64,000 bases of DNA from Streptococcus dysgalactiae subsp. dysgalactiae (GCF_900459225.1 NZ_UHFH01000003.1:1908001-1972000); one strand, 5' to 3'; positions 1 through 10,124 are shown, counted from the stretch's first letter. A program made the numbers and translations. Notes: generated by a model not told the origin, from the letters alone.

Positions 1-727
1 TGATTATAGACATCATCTGAGGTCCCAATCTCCAACATTTTACCCCAGTGCATGACTCCGATACGGTCAGAAATGTATTTGACCATTGACAAGTCATGGG
101 CAATAAAAAGATAGGTCAATCCACGTTTGTACTGAAGCTTTTGCATCAAGTTAACCACCTGGGCCTGAATCGACACATCAAGAGCTGAGATAGGTTCATC
201 AGCAATGATAAATTTAGGTTTCACCGCCAAAGCACGGGCAATCCCAATCCGTTGACGTTGACCACCAGAAAATTCATGGGGGTAACGTGTCAAATGATCC
301 TTATTCAACCCAACCAAATCAAGGAGTTCTTGCACGCGTTCTTCTCGTTCTGCTTTTGAAGCTGTTAGTCCATGAATATCTAGCCCTTCTGCCACAATAT
401 CTCTGATTTTCATACGGCCGTTAAGACTAGCCTGAGGATCTTGGAAAATCATCTGAGCATCCTTACGAAAGGTCCGCAAGTCTTTCCCTTTCAAATGAGA
501 AACAGTTTCACCATTAAAAATAATTTCCCCTTCATTAATATCATAAAGCTTTAAAATGGCACGACCAACAGTTGTTTTTCCTGATCCAGATTCCCCAACC
601 AGTCCAAACACTTCCCCTTCATAAATATCAAAGCTCACATTATCAATGGCTTTGACTTCGTTTTTCTTTCCCTTATTGAAAGTTAAGGAGACATTTTTTA
701 ACTCTACTAATTTCTTTCGATTATCAT
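1..727 (-). CDS. oppF: Oligopeptide ABC transporter ATP-binding protein OppF (3' end beyond window)
   Basis: Second ATPase of the oligopeptide importer; with OppD it powers uptake through OppBC. About 242 residues are visible and the C-terminal part lies outside the window. Seen in the translation: Walker A GESGSGKT (46-53), Q-loop region MIFQDPQ (94-100), signature FSGGQRQR (154-161), Walker B FIIADEP (174-180) and the switch histidine in IAHDLS (210-215). The ATG overlaps the oppD stop codon (ATGA), so the two ATPases are translationally coupled. The OppDF-type region after the H-loop, which usually ends in a metal-binding tail, is not visible. Confidence 0.93.
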
Positions 728-1776
728 TCATTTAGCTTGCCTCCTTCTCGTTTTTGCCATTTTGCCCATCGTTTTTGAATTTGAACTGGCGGAGTGACTT
801 TGGGCGCTCGCTCATCTAATAACCAAGTTGCCGCATAATGGGTGTCGCTGACCTTAAACATCGGCGGAGCCTCCACATGATCAATATCCAAGGCAAATTC
901 ATTGCGGGCTGCAAAAGCATCTCCCTTAGGAGGATTAAGCAAGTCAGGCGGCGTTCCTGGAATAGATTCTAAACTCCCTGAGGCGGTATCTGTAGTTGGC
1001 ATAGAATTAAGCAAGCCCCATGTATAAGGGTGTTGTGGGTTATAAAAGACTTCATCCACCGTTCCATACTCAACAATTTTTCCAGCATACATTACCGCGA
1101 CACGATCAGCCATACCAGCCACAACTCCAAGGTCATGGGTAATGAAAATAATAGACGATTTCGTCTGTTGTTGGATTTCTTTCATTAATTTCAAGATTTG
1201 TGCCTGAATGGTAACATCAAGCGCTGTGGTCGGTTCATCAGCAATCAGGATTTCTGGATTAGCTGCAAGAGCGATAGCAATCACAGCACGCTGACGCATC
1301 CCACCTGACCACTGATGTGGATAATCATTAATATGCTCTTCAGCATTTGGAATACCTACTTGATGCATCAATTCAAGGGCGCGACTCAAGGCTTCTTGCT
1401 TACTAATATTCTCATGAATCAAAATAGCTTCAGCAATTTGCATTCCGATTTTCATCGTTGGATCGAGACTGGTCATTGGGTCTTGGAAAATCATGGCAAT
1501 TTCTTTACCACGCACCTTAACCCATTCTTCTTCCTTAAGGGTATTGAGCTTTTTTCCTTTAAAATCAATTTCCCCAGAAAGGTTAGCATTTTTAGCATTT
1601 AAGCCCATCAAGGTCCTAGTGGTCACTGATTTTCCTGATCCAGATTCCCCAACAATCGCAAGCGTTTCTCCTTTTTTGAGGTCAAAACTAATATCTCGAA
1701 TAGCTTTCACATCCCCTGCATAGGTTTTGAAATCAACGTGGAGGTTTTTAACACTTAAAATGGTTTCGTTTGTCAT
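724..1776 (-). CDS. oppD: Oligopeptide ABC transporter ATP-binding protein OppD
   Basis: Cytoplasmic ATPase of the peptide importer, 350 aa, normal for OppD/DppD. Walker A GESGSGKS (43-50), Q-loop IFQDP, signature SGGMRQR (157-163), Walker B ILIADEP (176-182) and H-loop ITHDLG near 215 are all intact. The C-terminal region after about residue 255 holds the peptide-transporter extension (HPYTWGLLNSMP...). An AGGAGG ribosome site lies just upstream of the ATG. It sits 11 bases after oppC and overlaps oppF. Imported peptides feed nutrition and, in streptococci, also carry quorum signals. Confidence 0.95.
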   Translation of the reverse strand: MTNETILSVKNLHVDFKTYAGDVKAIRDISFDLKKGETLAIVGESGSGKSVTTRTLMGLNAKNANLSGEIDFKGKKLNTLKEEEWVKVRGKEIAMIFQDPMTSLDPTMKIGMQIAEAILIHENISKQEALSRALELMHQVGIPNAEEHINDYPHQWSGGMRQRAVIAIALAANPEILIADEPTTALDVTIQAQILKLMKEIQQQTKSSIIFITHDLGVVAGMADRVAVMYAGKIVEYGTVDEVFYNPQHPYTWGLLNSMPTTDTASGSLESIPGTPPDLLNPPKGDAFAARNEFALDIDHVEAPPMFKVSDTHYAATWLLDERAPKVTPPVQIQKRWAKWQKREGGKLNE

Positions 1777-1787
1777 TTGTTCTCCTC

Positions 1788-2819
1788 CTATTCGTTACTT
1801 GATTTTGGATCAAAGGCATCGCGTAGCCCATCTCCTAAAAGAATAAATGCCAAGGAAATAAAAACTAAAGCAAGAGCTGGAAGCAAGACCTGATAAGGGT
1901 AATATTGCAAATTTTCCTGAGCATCTGTAATCAAAGAGCCAAGTGAAGCAGTTGGTGGTTTGACACCGAGGTTGATGGCAGACAAGACTGATTCATACAT
2001 AATGGCACTTGGTACTGTCATCATGATTTGCACAATGATAATCCCTGAAATATTTGGCAAGACATGTTTAAAGGCAATTTTGACATTGTTTTCGCCTAAT
2101 GCCCGAGAGGCTAACACAAAGTCGCGTTCACGGTAAGATAAGGTCAAATTACGCACCTGCCTAGCCATAGAAGTCCAACCCACAATCGCAATCGAAATAA
2201 TAATTGAAGTTACTCCATTTCCAAGCAAGAGTCCCAACATGGTTACAATAACTAAGTTAGGGATAGAGGAAATAATCTCAATAATCCGTTGCATGACCGT
2301 ATCCACCTTACCCCCAGTAAATCCAGAGACTAACCCGTAAGTGACCCCGATAATAAGGTCAATTAAGGTTGCGACGATAGCAATCAAAAGCGAAATCCGA
2401 ATCCCTACCGTAATGCGTTTGCCAAGACTACGTCCCAGATTATCCGTTCCTAATAGAAATGCTTCCCCTTCTGGGACACCTTGGTCAGCATAAGCATCAT
2501 TAGCCTCCGTATTTCCAGCATAGGTAATGGTTCCGTTCCAAAATGGCAAGCTACTGCTCAATTTAGGAGGTAAATTACGGTAAACGCTAACTTCCTTACT
2601 GTTAAAACTATTGGCATCTTGCCTAGAAACCACTGCATTTGACCCTACTGAAAAGACCAGTAGCACAGCCAAAAATAGCATGGCAACAACCGCTAATTTA
2701 TTATGTTTTAGACGACGCCAAGCATCCTGCAGAAAAGACAGTGCTGGCTTTTGAATTTTTTCTTGTGAATCAGAGCTTCCTGCCCCCACAAGTTGAAATG
2801 ACTTTCTTTCTTCTACCAT
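1788..2819 (-). CDS. oppC: Oligopeptide ABC transporter permease OppC
   Basis: Inner-membrane permease subunit, 343 aa, paired with OppB. It has a cytoplasmic N-terminal extension, a first membrane helix at about residues 40-60, a large extracellular loop and then the conserved BPD_transp_1 core with an EAA-type loop (ASRALGENNVKIAFKHVLPN) that docks onto OppD/OppF. The extended N-terminus followed by a loop is characteristic of OppC/DppC. Nine bases separate it from oppB, and it belongs to the oppABCDF operon. Confidence 0.94.
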   Translation of the reverse strand: MVEERKSFQLVGAGSSDSQEKIQKPALSFLQDAWRRLKHNKLAVVAMLFLAVLLVFSVGSNAVVSRQDANSFNSKEVSVYRNLPPKLSSSLPFWNGTITYAGNTEANDAYADQGVPEGEAFLLGTDNLGRSLGKRITVGIRISLLIAIVATLIDLIIGVTYGLVSGFTGGKVDTVMQRIIEIISSIPNLVIVTMLGLLLGNGVTSIIISIAIVGWTSMARQVRNLTLSYRERDFVLASRALGENNVKIAFKHVLPNISGIIIVQIMMTVPSAIMYESVLSAINLGVKPPTASLGSLITDAQENLQYYPYQVLLPALALVFISLAFILLGDGLRDAFDPKSSNE

Positions 2820-2828
2820 AACACTCTC

Positions 2829-3743
2829 CTATCCCAACCGCACACGTGGGTCTGCTATACTAATGATAATATCAGTTATCAAAATAGCTACCATCAACAT
2901 GAGGGCGTACACAATCGTTGTTCCCATAATCACAGGATAATCTTTTGTTGGAATGGACGATACAAATTGTTGCCCAATACCTGGAATGGAAAAAATTTGT
3001 TCAATTAAGGCCGATCCCGTTAAAATATTAGCAGCCATAGGCCCTACCAAGGTCAATACAGGAATCATAGAATTCCGATAGGCGTGTTTTCGAGTCACTT
3101 GACGTTTGGTTAATCCCTTGGCACGCGCTAATTGAATATAGTCAGAGTTCAAGGTTTCAATCATTTCACTACGGAAAAAGCGAGTGACTTGAGCAAATAC
3201 AGGAATAGCTAACGCTAACGTTGGCAAGATCGTTTGCCCAAAGGTTCCCCAGCCAGAAAGTGGTAATAAAGCCCATTTGAAACCAAAGTAGTCCAACAGC
3301 AACAAACCAATAATAAAGGCTGGCACCGAAATACCAAGAGTAGAAATCACGCTTAGAATGGCGTCAATCTTATTATTTTTATTACGTGCTGAAACCGCTC
3401 CGACAAACAACCCAGAGCTAATCCCTACCACAAGAGCTTGAATACCCAAATGAACGGAAACACCTAGCCGTTGCGAAATCAATCTAGTGACTGATTGGTT
3501 AATAGATTGGTAGCTGGTACCAAAATCACCATGTAAAATATCAAATAGGTACTTCAAGTATTGTTGCCACAAGGGTTTATCCAAGCCATATTGCTTATTC
3601 ATCATGGCAATCATTTCATCAGTTAATTTAGGGTTATTGTATGGTGTCCCTGGCATCACCTGCATCAAAAAGAAAGATAAGGTCACCACAACCCACAGTG
3701 TTGCTAGCAAAATAGCCACACGTTTTAAGAGATATTTTGTCAT
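2829..3743 (-). CDS. oppB: Oligopeptide ABC transporter permease OppB
   Basis: Permease subunit, 304 aa, about six membrane helices. The N-terminus (MTKYLLKRVAILLATLWVVV) is the usual first helix of OppB/DppB. The EAA-like loop (ARAKGLTKRQVTRKHAYRNS) lies at about residues 205-225. It follows oppA after a 267-bp spacer containing a terminator-like hairpin, so it is probably expressed at a lower level than oppA. Confidence 0.94.
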   Translation of the reverse strand: MTKYLLKRVAILLATLWVVVTLSFFLMQVMPGTPYNNPKLTDEMIAMMNKQYGLDKPLWQQYLKYLFDILHGDFGTSYQSINQSVTRLISQRLGVSVHLGIQALVVGISSGLFVGAVSARNKNNKIDAILSVISTLGISVPAFIIGLLLLDYFGFKWALLPLSGWGTFGQTILPTLALAIPVFAQVTRFFRSEMIETLNSDYIQLARAKGLTKRQVTRKHAYRNSMIPVLTLVGPMAANILTGSALIEQIFSIPGIGQQFVSSIPTKDYPVIMGTTIVYALMLMVAILITDIIISIADPRVRLG

Positions 3744-3754
3744 ATTTTTCCTCT

Positions 3755-3789
3755 AACAAAAGCAAGAACTGACCGAGGCCAATTCTTGC
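3755..3789 (-). terminator. Internal terminator/attenuator between oppA and oppB
   Basis: On the minus strand a 7-bp stem (GCAAGAA/TTCTTGC, arms at 3783-3789 and 3762-3768, extended by two further pairs) is followed by TTTTGTT. It lies after oppA and before oppB. A leaky terminator here would give an abundant oppA-only message plus a full operon message, a common arrangement for importer operons. The stem is short, so the strength is uncertain. Confidence 0.55.
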
Positions 3790-4010
3790 AATATTTCGTT
3801 ACCATAGACCATTACAATGAAGTGAGATAGCGTAAGCTTCTAAGAAACCTACTAATCCCATATCGTCTCGTTAGCTTGATTGTCATCATGTCTTAGCTAC
3901 TTTTCTTAGTAAGTAGTACAAGAGATGCCATTACGTCATCCTAAGCGCCAACTAAACAATGGTATGATACTATCTGAGCTCATTCTTAGTCTCTTGCAGT
4001 GTTTTCTGTC

Positions 4011-5666
4011 TTATTTTTTATAAGCGTATGTAAAGTCAACGTTTAATCCAGTTGAATTACGGATAAGTCCTTTGATGCTTGGGTTTTGCAAACCTTTACC
4101 ACTACGGAAATAAAGTGGGTTGTAAAGGGCATTGTCATAAAGCGCTTTTTCTGCTGCCTTGTAGTCATCTGCTGCTTTGTCTGTATCAAGAGCATCTGTT
4201 GTTAAGGCTTTTTCATAAGCTGAATCGTAATCTGAATTAGTGAACTTACCATAGTTGTAAGCAGAACCTGATTTAAATAAACCGTAGAAGGTTGATCCTT
4301 CTGGGTAGTCACCTCCCCAAAGGGCTACAGCTACTTCAAAGTTTTGGTTTTTGGTGTCTTCCAAACGTTGTTTAAATGGTACAAATTTTTCTTCGACGGT
4401 TAAACCAGGAAGGGCCTTCTCCCAAGTTTCTTTGATATAATCAACAGAAGCTTTGGCAACTGGGGTATCCGCATCAGCAGTGATGGTTACTTTAAGAGAA
4501 TCTTTTCCAAGCTCAGCCAAACCTTCTTTGAAGAGCTTACCAGCTTCTTTTTCATCATATTTGTAACCTGGTGCGACATGTTTTGCCAAGTCTGTTCCAT
4601 CGGTTAACTTCGCTAAACCAGTTGGTGCAATGCCAGTTGCTGGTTTTGAACCCGTATCAACAGCAGCGGAAACAATACCTTCACGATCAGTTGCTAAATT
4701 CAAGGCTTGGCGAATCTTAAGATTGCTGAGGGCTTCAACAGACCCTGTTTGATTGTAAACCATGTAAGCTGTGGTTGCTTCTAACACTGGGACAACATCT
4801 TTATTCTTTTTATTGGCGTTATAGATAGCAGATGTTCCTGAAATGTTAGCAAAATCAAGTTTACCTTGTTTGTACATTTGAACGGCTGTGTCTGGTTTTT
4901 TAACGGTTTGAACTTTGACCGTTTTAGTCTTAACGTTCTTAGCATCCCAGTAGTTTTTGTTTTTCACTAACTTAAAGGTGCCACTTGTACCGTTCCAATC
5001 CTTGACCGTATATGGTCCAGAGTAAAGTTGTTTTTCTGATGTAGTACCGTAGTCTTTACCCGCTTCTTTAACAAAGGATTCTTTTTGAGGAACAAAGTTA
5101 GAAAAGGATAGCAAACTCTTGAATTGTGGAGCTGGTTCTGTCAAGGTAAAGATAACTTTATTGCCATCAGCCTTAACGCCTAAACTATCCAAATCGGTAT
5201 TCTTACCAGTATTGATATCTTCAGCATTTTTTAAGTGAGATTCTGTTGCCAGATAAGCATATTCAGATGCTGTGGCAGGGTCTACCATACGTTTCCAGGT
5301 ATAAACAAAATCTTCTGCAGTCAAATCACTACCATCAGACCATTTCAACCCATCACGCAAGGTTGCTGTATAGGTTAAACCATCTTCTGAAACATCCACT
5401 TTTTCAGCTAGATCCGGTTGAAGCTTCCCTTTGGCATCCACACGAAGAAGATTACTACCAGAGTTACCAATGGCTAAACTTGAATACGTGTCTGTGTTTT
5501 TGGAAATATCAAGAGTGATGATTTCGGTAGGCGTGTACCAACTGATTTCATCCTTATTATCGGTAGAAGCCGCTTTATTTCCACATGCCATTAAAATCGT
5601 AGCTGACGCAAGTGTTAATGTTCCCAGTCCAATCCGTTTCCATGGATATGATTGTAATCCTTTCAT
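4011..5666 (-). CDS. oppA: Oligopeptide-binding lipoprotein OppA
   Basis: Extracellular solute-binding protein (SBP_bac_5 family), 551 aa, that captures peptides and delivers them to OppBC. The N-terminus has basic residues, a hydrophobic stretch and the lipobox LMAC with Cys28 as lipidation site. The family signature region around residues 80-130 (GLTYTATLRDGLKWSDG, then LTAEDFVYTWKRMVDP) is present. AGGAGG precedes the ATG and a promoter is visible upstream. The length resembles the ~550-residue OppA forms of pyogenic streptococci rather than the longer ~650-residue S. pyogenes OppA I remember. Confidence 0.93.
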   Translation of the reverse strand: MKGLQSYPWKRIGLGTLTLASATILMACGNKAASTDNKDEISWYTPTEIITLDISKNTDTYSSLAIGNSGSNLLRVDAKGKLQPDLAEKVDVSEDGLTYTATLRDGLKWSDGSDLTAEDFVYTWKRMVDPATASEYAYLATESHLKNAEDINTGKNTDLDSLGVKADGNKVIFTLTEPAPQFKSLLSFSNFVPQKESFVKEAGKDYGTTSEKQLYSGPYTVKDWNGTSGTFKLVKNKNYWDAKNVKTKTVKVQTVKKPDTAVQMYKQGKLDFANISGTSAIYNANKKNKDVVPVLEATTAYMVYNQTGSVEALSNLKIRQALNLATDREGIVSAAVDTGSKPATGIAPTGLAKLTDGTDLAKHVAPGYKYDEKEAGKLFKEGLAELGKDSLKVTITADADTPVAKASVDYIKETWEKALPGLTVEEKFVPFKQRLEDTKNQNFEVAVALWGGDYPEGSTFYGLFKSGSAYNYGKFTNSDYDSAYEKALTTDALDTDKAADDYKAAEKALYDNALYNPLYFRSGKGLQNPSIKGLIRNSTGLNVDFTYAYKK

Positions 5667-5711
5667 CTCTAAACCTCCTAGAAAAACTGTTGTTAAAAAT
5701 TATTAAGTTAA

Positions 5712-5717
5712 ATTATA
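5712..5717 (-). promoter_or_regulatory. Probable oppA promoter -10 element
   Basis: The minus strand reads TATAAT about 46 bases before the oppA ATG. No good -35 hexamer is visible (a weak TTCCCT lies 16 bases upstream). It lies between the glnA terminator and oppA, so opp is a separate transcription unit. Confidence 0.55.
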
Positions 5718-5861
5718 TCACAATTCTGAAAAAAGGGAACACATTTATCTGAAAATTTTTGAATTTATTTTTATAATGGATTTGTACTTATATAAGCTTA
5801 TATGACAGGATTTGTTAGTTTTTAAAAGAATAAATAAACATCTGATTTGAATAATAATATA

Positions 5862-5890
5862 AAAATCCCACTCAACCACTGAGCGGGATT
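5862..5890 (-). terminator. glnA terminator
   Basis: On the minus strand AATCCC-G-CTCA pairs with TGAG-T-GGGATT (one G-U pair) around a 5-nt loop, followed by a T run. It starts 8 bases after the glnA stop codon and ends the glnRA operon. Confidence 0.85.
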
Positions 5891-5898
5891 CTATTTTT

Positions 5899-7245
5899 CT
5901 AATAATTGTGAAGGTAGTTATCAATTTCCCATTGAGACACGAAGGTAGCATAGGAAGCCCATTCAATACGTTTTGCTTCCAAGAAATTAGTGTAAATATG
6001 ATCACCAAGTGCCTCTTGAACCACTTCGTCTTTTTGCAAGGCCTTCAAAGCGTTATGAAGCGTTGATGGTAAGTCAACAATACCTGCTGCATTGCGTTCT
6101 TCGACTGTCATGGTGTAAATGTTAGCTTCCACTGGCTCTGGTGCTTCAATTTTATTAATAATACCATCTAGTCCAGCTTCAAGCAAGACTGCAAGAGCTA
6201 AGTAAGGGTTTGCCGTTGGATCCACGGAACGTAACTCTAAACGAGTCCCCATGCCACGCGATGCTGGAACCCGAATCAATGGCGAACGATTGCTTCCTGC
6301 CCAAGCCACGTACACAGGCGCTTCATAGCCTGGAACCAAACGCTTATAAGAGTTAACCGTTGGGTTGGTGATGGCAGTATAATTGTAAGCATGTTTCATC
6401 AAACCGCCTAAGAAATAGTAAGCATCTTCTGATAACTTCATGCCACGCTTATCTTTTTCATCATAAAAGGCGTTGTTGCCTTGCTTGTCAAACAAGGACA
6501 TGTTACAGTGCATTCCTGATCCAGCAATCCCAAATTTAGGTTTAGCCATGAAGGTGGCATAGAGTCCATGCTCACGCGCAATTGTTTTAACCACAAGTTT
6601 AAAAATTTGGATATTGTCACAAGCTTTTAGGACATCAGCGTATTTAAAATCAATTTCATGTTGCCCAACCGCTACTTCATGGTGACTAGCTTCTACTTCA
6701 AAGCCCATTTTCGTCAAGACATTGACAATTTCACGGCGCGTATTATCTGCCAAGTCAATAGGAGCCAAATCAAAATAGCCACCATTATCGTTAACTTCAA
6801 GAGTTGGGTTCCCCTTGTCATCCATTTTAAAGAGGAAAAATTCTGGTTCTGGCCCAAGGTTGAAGGATTGATAACCAACCTCGTCCATATGTTTCAAGGC
6901 TTTTTTCAAATTGCCACGTGGGTCTCCTGCGAAAGGTTTTCCTTCAGCAGTATAAATGTCACAAATCAACCCTGCGACTGCCCCATTCTCATCTCCCCAA
7001 GGGAAAACAATCCAAGTATCTAGGTCAGGGTAAAGGTACATATCAGACTCATTGATACGCACAAATCCTTCAATAGATGAACCATCAAACATGGCTTTAT
7101 TCGATAACACTTTTTCTAATTGCTCTTCAGTTGCAGGAATTTCGACATTTTTCATAATTCCCATGATATCAGTGAACATCAAGCGAAGGAAAGTTACATT
7201 TTTCTCTTTGACTTCGCGACGAATGTCAGCTGCTGTGATTGCCAT
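5899..7245 (-). CDS. glnA: Glutamine synthetase, type I
   Basis: Cytoplasmic dodecameric enzyme making glutamine from glutamate, ammonia and ATP; 448 aa, typical of the Gram-positive GSI-alpha class. Visible family motifs: [10 protein letters not shown] near 52-61, GPEPEFFLF near 131-139 (metal-binding glutamates), the ATP-binding region [12 protein letters not shown] near 235-246, and NRSPLIRVP plus [16 protein letters not shown] near 318-350. No adenylylation-site loop of the GSI-beta type is expected or seen. It follows glnR by 37 bases and is cotranscribed with it; regulation is by GlnR through the box upstream of glnR. Confidence 0.97.
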   Translation of the reverse strand: MAITAADIRREVKEKNVTFLRLMFTDIMGIMKNVEIPATEEQLEKVLSNKAMFDGSSIEGFVRINESDMYLYPDLDTWIVFPWGDENGAVAGLICDIYTAEGKPFAGDPRGNLKKALKHMDEVGYQSFNLGPEPEFFLFKMDDKGNPTLEVNDNGGYFDLAPIDLADNTRREIVNVLTKMGFEVEASHHEVAVGQHEIDFKYADVLKACDNIQIFKLVVKTIAREHGLYATFMAKPKFGIAGSGMHCNMSLFDKQGNNAFYDEKDKRGMKLSEDAYYFLGGLMKHAYNYTAITNPTVNSYKRLVPGYEAPVYVAWAGSNRSPLIRVPASRGMGTRLELRSVDPTANPYLALAVLLEAGLDGIINKIEAPEPVEANIYTMTVEERNAAGIVDLPSTLHNALKALQKDEVVQEALGDHIYTNFLEAKRIEWASYATFVSQWEIDNYLHNY

Positions 7246-7282
7246 TGAATAGGTCTCCTTTATATTTCATCCGAGTCGTATC

Positions 7283-7654
7283 TTAGATACGAAAATTACC
7301 AATATGTTGTGAAGGGGTGGAAAAACCACTTTGAGTTAGCAATTCATCATGTAAGATCCGTCTAACATCTGCATCCGTCAAAGCTTTTTGTTTTTGCAAC
7401 AGTTTATCTTGACGCTCAGTATATTCACGCTTAATCGCTGCAATATTGAGTCCTTCAGCTAAAAAGTCCTTAATCTCCAACAAACGATCCATATCATTTA
7501 AAGAAAACATGCGACGGTTGCCTTCCGTTCGCTCAGGTTTGATCAATTCTTGATCCTCATAATAGCGAATCTGTCTAGCAGAGAGGTCCGTCAATTTCAT
7601 GACAGTACCGATAGGGAAAACAGCCATTGATCGTCTAAGTTCTTTTTCTTTCAT
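7283..7654 (-). CDS. glnR: MerR-family nitrogen regulator GlnR
   Basis: Repressor of nitrogen-assimilation genes, 123 aa. The N-terminal MerR-type winged helix (KLTDLSARQIRYYEDQELIKPERTEGNRRMFS split over residues 20-52) is clear. The C-terminal tail is the region through which feedback-inhibited glutamine synthetase controls DNA binding in the Bacillus/Streptococcus system (known for the family). First gene of a glnRA operon with a GlnR box upstream of its promoter. Confidence 0.95.
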   Translation of the reverse strand: MKEKELRRSMAVFPIGTVMKLTDLSARQIRYYEDQELIKPERTEGNRRMFSLNDMDRLLEIKDFLAEGLNIAAIKREYTERQDKLLQKQKALTDADVRRILHDELLTQSGFSTPSQHIGNFRI

Positions 7655-7677
7655 GACAAACTCCTTTCACACCCCCT

Positions 7678-7706
7678 ATTATAGGCTGAAAAAAATAGGT
7701 TGTCAA
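7678..7706 (-). promoter_or_regulatory. glnR promoter
   Basis: The minus strand has TTGACA (7701-7706) and TATAAT (7678-7683) with a 17-bp spacer, a near-consensus sigma-A promoter about 24 bases before the glnR ATG. Confidence 0.85.
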
Positions 7707-7713
7707 GCTTATA

Positions 7714-7730
7714 TGTCATATTATCTAACA
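7714..7730. promoter_or_regulatory. GlnR operator
   Basis: The palindrome TGTTA-N7-TGACA fits the known GlnR consensus TGTNA-N7-TNACA exactly. It ends 7 bp upstream of the -35 element of the glnR promoter, consistent with autoregulation of glnRA. Confidence 0.8.
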
Positions 7731-8252
7731 TCATTTTACAGATTTTTTCTTGAACCACCTATTTTTAATCAGTTCCACGTCAGCATTGACCAAAATAGCC
7801 ACAAAAACCCCACAGAAAGTTTCAAAGACACGCGAAATCACATAAATGAATGTTTGACCTGTTGGAATCGACAAGGTAATAATCAAAAGAGCAGCTACAG
7901 CACCAATAATCCCTGATTTATTATTGAAAGCGACGTTAAACATAATGGTCAACATCGTTAAAATTGGGACCAAAATGAGTGTCACCAAAATATGTTGCTG
8001 AAAAAGGGCATTGAAAAAATAAAAGACCAAAGCTAACAGGCCGCCAATACTATTGCCTAGTATCCTTGAAAAACCAAACGATACAGTTCTATCCAAATCT
8101 TCTCTCAAACTAAACACAGCCGTCAAGCCACCAATCTGCAACCCTTCCCAATCAAAGAGAATAAAGAGCAACAGAACAAAAAAGACCGACAAGCCTGTCT
8201 TAAATGTCCTCATGCCAATTCTAAATTTTTGAGGGTCAAATCTGTATTTCAT
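7731..8252 (-). CDS. FUSC / aromatic-acid-exporter-like membrane protein
   Basis: Integral membrane protein, 173 aa, with about five to six hydrophobic helices. It resembles the N-terminal ArAE_1 (DUF939-type) domain of FUSC-family putative exporters: an early helix with GLSVFFVLLLFI, then GLTAVFSLREDLDRTV and GNSIGGLLALV. It lacks the long cytoplasmic C-terminal half seen in larger FUSC proteins. A protein of this kind sits between pgk and glnR in other streptococci (from memory). Substrate unknown. Confidence 0.75.
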   Translation of the reverse strand: MKYRFDPQKFRIGMRTFKTGLSVFFVLLLFILFDWEGLQIGGLTAVFSLREDLDRTVSFGFSRILGNSIGGLLALVFYFFNALFQQHILVTLILVPILTMLTIMFNVAFNNKSGIIGAVAALLIITLSIPTGQTFIYVISRVFETFCGVFVAILVNADVELIKNRWFKKKSVK

Positions 8253-8754
8253 CTTACCCGCTTTCCTTACCTTACTTTCTTTTTTTAGACACAGTTTATT
8301 CTAACATGATTACCTGACAAAGAAAACTAATTTTATATTTCCACTAAAAGAAGACGTTTTCCTTTCCAGAAAATGACATGTCACCTTTTCTTCCTCCCAC
8401 ACAAATAATACTTGCTCCTATAAAAACAACCTCTATATTACTTACTACCCGACGAGCTACTTAATCACATAAAAAGATGATGGTTAGCTCCCTTTACGAT
8501 TTCTTGCCGGTAACCTCAAATATTCCAGAAGCAAGTCAGTCGGAGTTATCATTCTTATACAGTAGCTAAGACCAGCAAAAACGTGACTTTAGTCAGGCTA
8601 ATTCCCCTTACCGATTTTAAATTCTAGGAATACTACTTCATGCACTAAAAAAGAGTTGGGTGCCCAACTCTTTTCATTCTTAAATGACAGAAGCTTCGCT
8701 TCTTCTATCTCTAGCCTCAGACTGTCTTTCAGATAGCCTGAACTGATTTGTTGT
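8253..8754. other. 502-bp intergenic region between pgk and the FUSC-like gene
   Basis: Apart from the pgk terminator at 8647-8674 I see no convincing gene, RNA or repeat. The AT-rich sequence upstream of the FUSC-like gene must hold its promoter but no good hexamer pair stands out. Confidence 0.5.
8647..8674 (-). terminator. pgk terminator
   Basis: A 12-bp inverted repeat (AAAAGAGTTGGG and its complement around a 2-3-nt loop) is followed on the minus strand by a T run. It lies about 80 bases after the pgk stop codon. Confidence 0.85.
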
Positions 8755-9951
8755 TTATTTTTCAGTAAGTGCTGCTAATCCAGGTAAAACTTTACCTTCT
8801 AGAAGTTCCATAGATGCTCCACCACCAGTAGAGATCCATGAGAATTTGTCAGCACGGCCAAGGTTGATTGCTGCAGCAGCTGAGTCACCACCACCGATGA
8901 TTGATTTAACGCCTGGTTGTTTCACAATAGCGTCCATCACACCGATTGTACCAGCTTGAAAGTCAGGGTTTTCAAAGACACCCATTGGACCATTCCAAAC
9001 AACCGTTTTCGCACCAGTCAAGGCTTCGTCAAATTTAGCAATTGATTTAGGACCGATGTCAAGACCAAGGAAGCCTTCTGAAACTGCTTCACCTTCTGTA
9101 TCACGAACAACATCGTAACCAGCAAAGGCATTTGCTTCTTTTGAGTCAACTGGCAAGATCAATTTACCATTTGATTTTTCAAGCAATTCTTTAGCCACAT
9201 CAAGTTTATCTTCTTCCACAAGTGAGTTACCGATTTCGATACCTTGCGCTTTGTAGAAGGTATAAGTCATACCACCACCGATAAGGACTTTGTCAGCTTT
9301 TTCAAGAAGGTTTTCGATAACACCGATTTTATCAGATACTTTTGAACCACCAAGGATAGCTACAAAAGGACGTTCTGGTGTTTCAACAGCCTCTTGGATA
9401 TAAGCAATTTCGTTTTCAAGAAGGAAACCAGCAACAGCTTTTTCCACGTTTGCTGAGATACCAACGTTTGATGCGTGGGCACGGTGAGCAGTACCAAAAG
9501 CGTCGTTTACGAAGATACCGTCACCAAGTGAAGCCCAGTATTTACCAAGTTCAGGATCGTTTTTAGATTCTTTTTTGCCATCAACATCTTCAAAACGAGT
9601 GTTTTCAACAAGAAGAACTTGTCCATCTTCCAAAGCATCAATAGCTGCTTCTAATTCAGCACCACGTGTAGCACCAGGGAAAATAACGTCTTGTCCAAGT
9701 TTAGCAGCCAAATCAGCAGCCACTGGAGCAAGTGATTTACCAGCTTTATCCGATTCTTCTTTCACACGGCCAAGGTGAGAGAAAAGAATAGCACGTCCAC
9801 CTTGTTCAATGATGTATTTGATAGTTGGAAGTGCCGCAGAAATACGGTTGTCGTTAGTGATCACGCCATCTTTCAAAGGTACGTTAAAGTCAACACGAAC
9901 AAGGACTTTTTTACCTTTCAAATCAACGTCTTTAACTGTTAATTTAGCCAT
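8755..9951 (-). CDS. pgk: Phosphoglycerate kinase
   Basis: Glycolytic enzyme converting 1,3-bisphosphoglycerate and ADP to 3-phosphoglycerate and ATP; 398 aa, normal length. The signature [13 protein letters not shown] (14-26) and the substrate loop FSHLGR near 57-62 are present, with the C-terminal nucleotide site GGGDSAAA near 353-360. It has its own extended -10 promoter. An insertion sequence separates it from lppC; plr lies beyond, keeping the ancestral gap-pgk neighbourhood. Confidence 0.97.
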   Translation of the reverse strand: MAKLTVKDVDLKGKKVLVRVDFNVPLKDGVITNDNRISAALPTIKYIIEQGGRAILFSHLGRVKEESDKAGKSLAPVAADLAAKLGQDVIFPGATRGAELEAAIDALEDGQVLLVENTRFEDVDGKKESKNDPELGKYWASLGDGIFVNDAFGTAHRAHASNVGISANVEKAVAGFLLENEIAYIQEAVETPERPFVAILGGSKVSDKIGVIENLLEKADKVLIGGGMTYTFYKAQGIEIGNSLVEEDKLDVAKELLEKSNGKLILPVDSKEANAFAGYDVVRDTEGEAVSEGFLGLDIGPKSIAKFDEALTGAKTVVWNGPMGVFENPDFQAGTIGVMDAIVKQPGVKSIIGGGDSAAAAINLGRADKFSWISTGGGASMELLEGKVLPGLAALTEK

Positions 9952-9986
9952 TTGAATAGACTCCTTAATATTTTTTGTACTCTTCT

Positions 9987-9992
9987 ATTATA
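9987..9992 (-). promoter_or_regulatory. pgk promoter -10 element
   Basis: The minus strand reads TGGTATAAT, an extended -10, about 36 bases before the pgk ATG. The -35 region (TTAACT) is weak. The promoter lies between the insertion sequence and pgk, so the insertion should not remove it. Confidence 0.7.
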
Positions 9993-10114
9993 CCACAATT
10001 CTCTTGATAAAGTTAAAATATGAAAACAATAAAATAATAATTTCACAAAATAGAAAATCCTTTCCAAAGAAAGGATTGATTTTCAGAAAATAGCTATAGT
10101 AAAAAAGGAGAGCC

Positions 10115-10117
10115 GAC
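10115..10117. repeat. Target-site duplication of the insertion sequence (left copy)
   Basis: GAC at 10115-10117 is repeated at 11552-11554 immediately outside the right inverted repeat. A 3-bp duplication is normal for the IS3 family. Confidence 0.75.
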
Positions 10118-10124
10118 TGAACTG

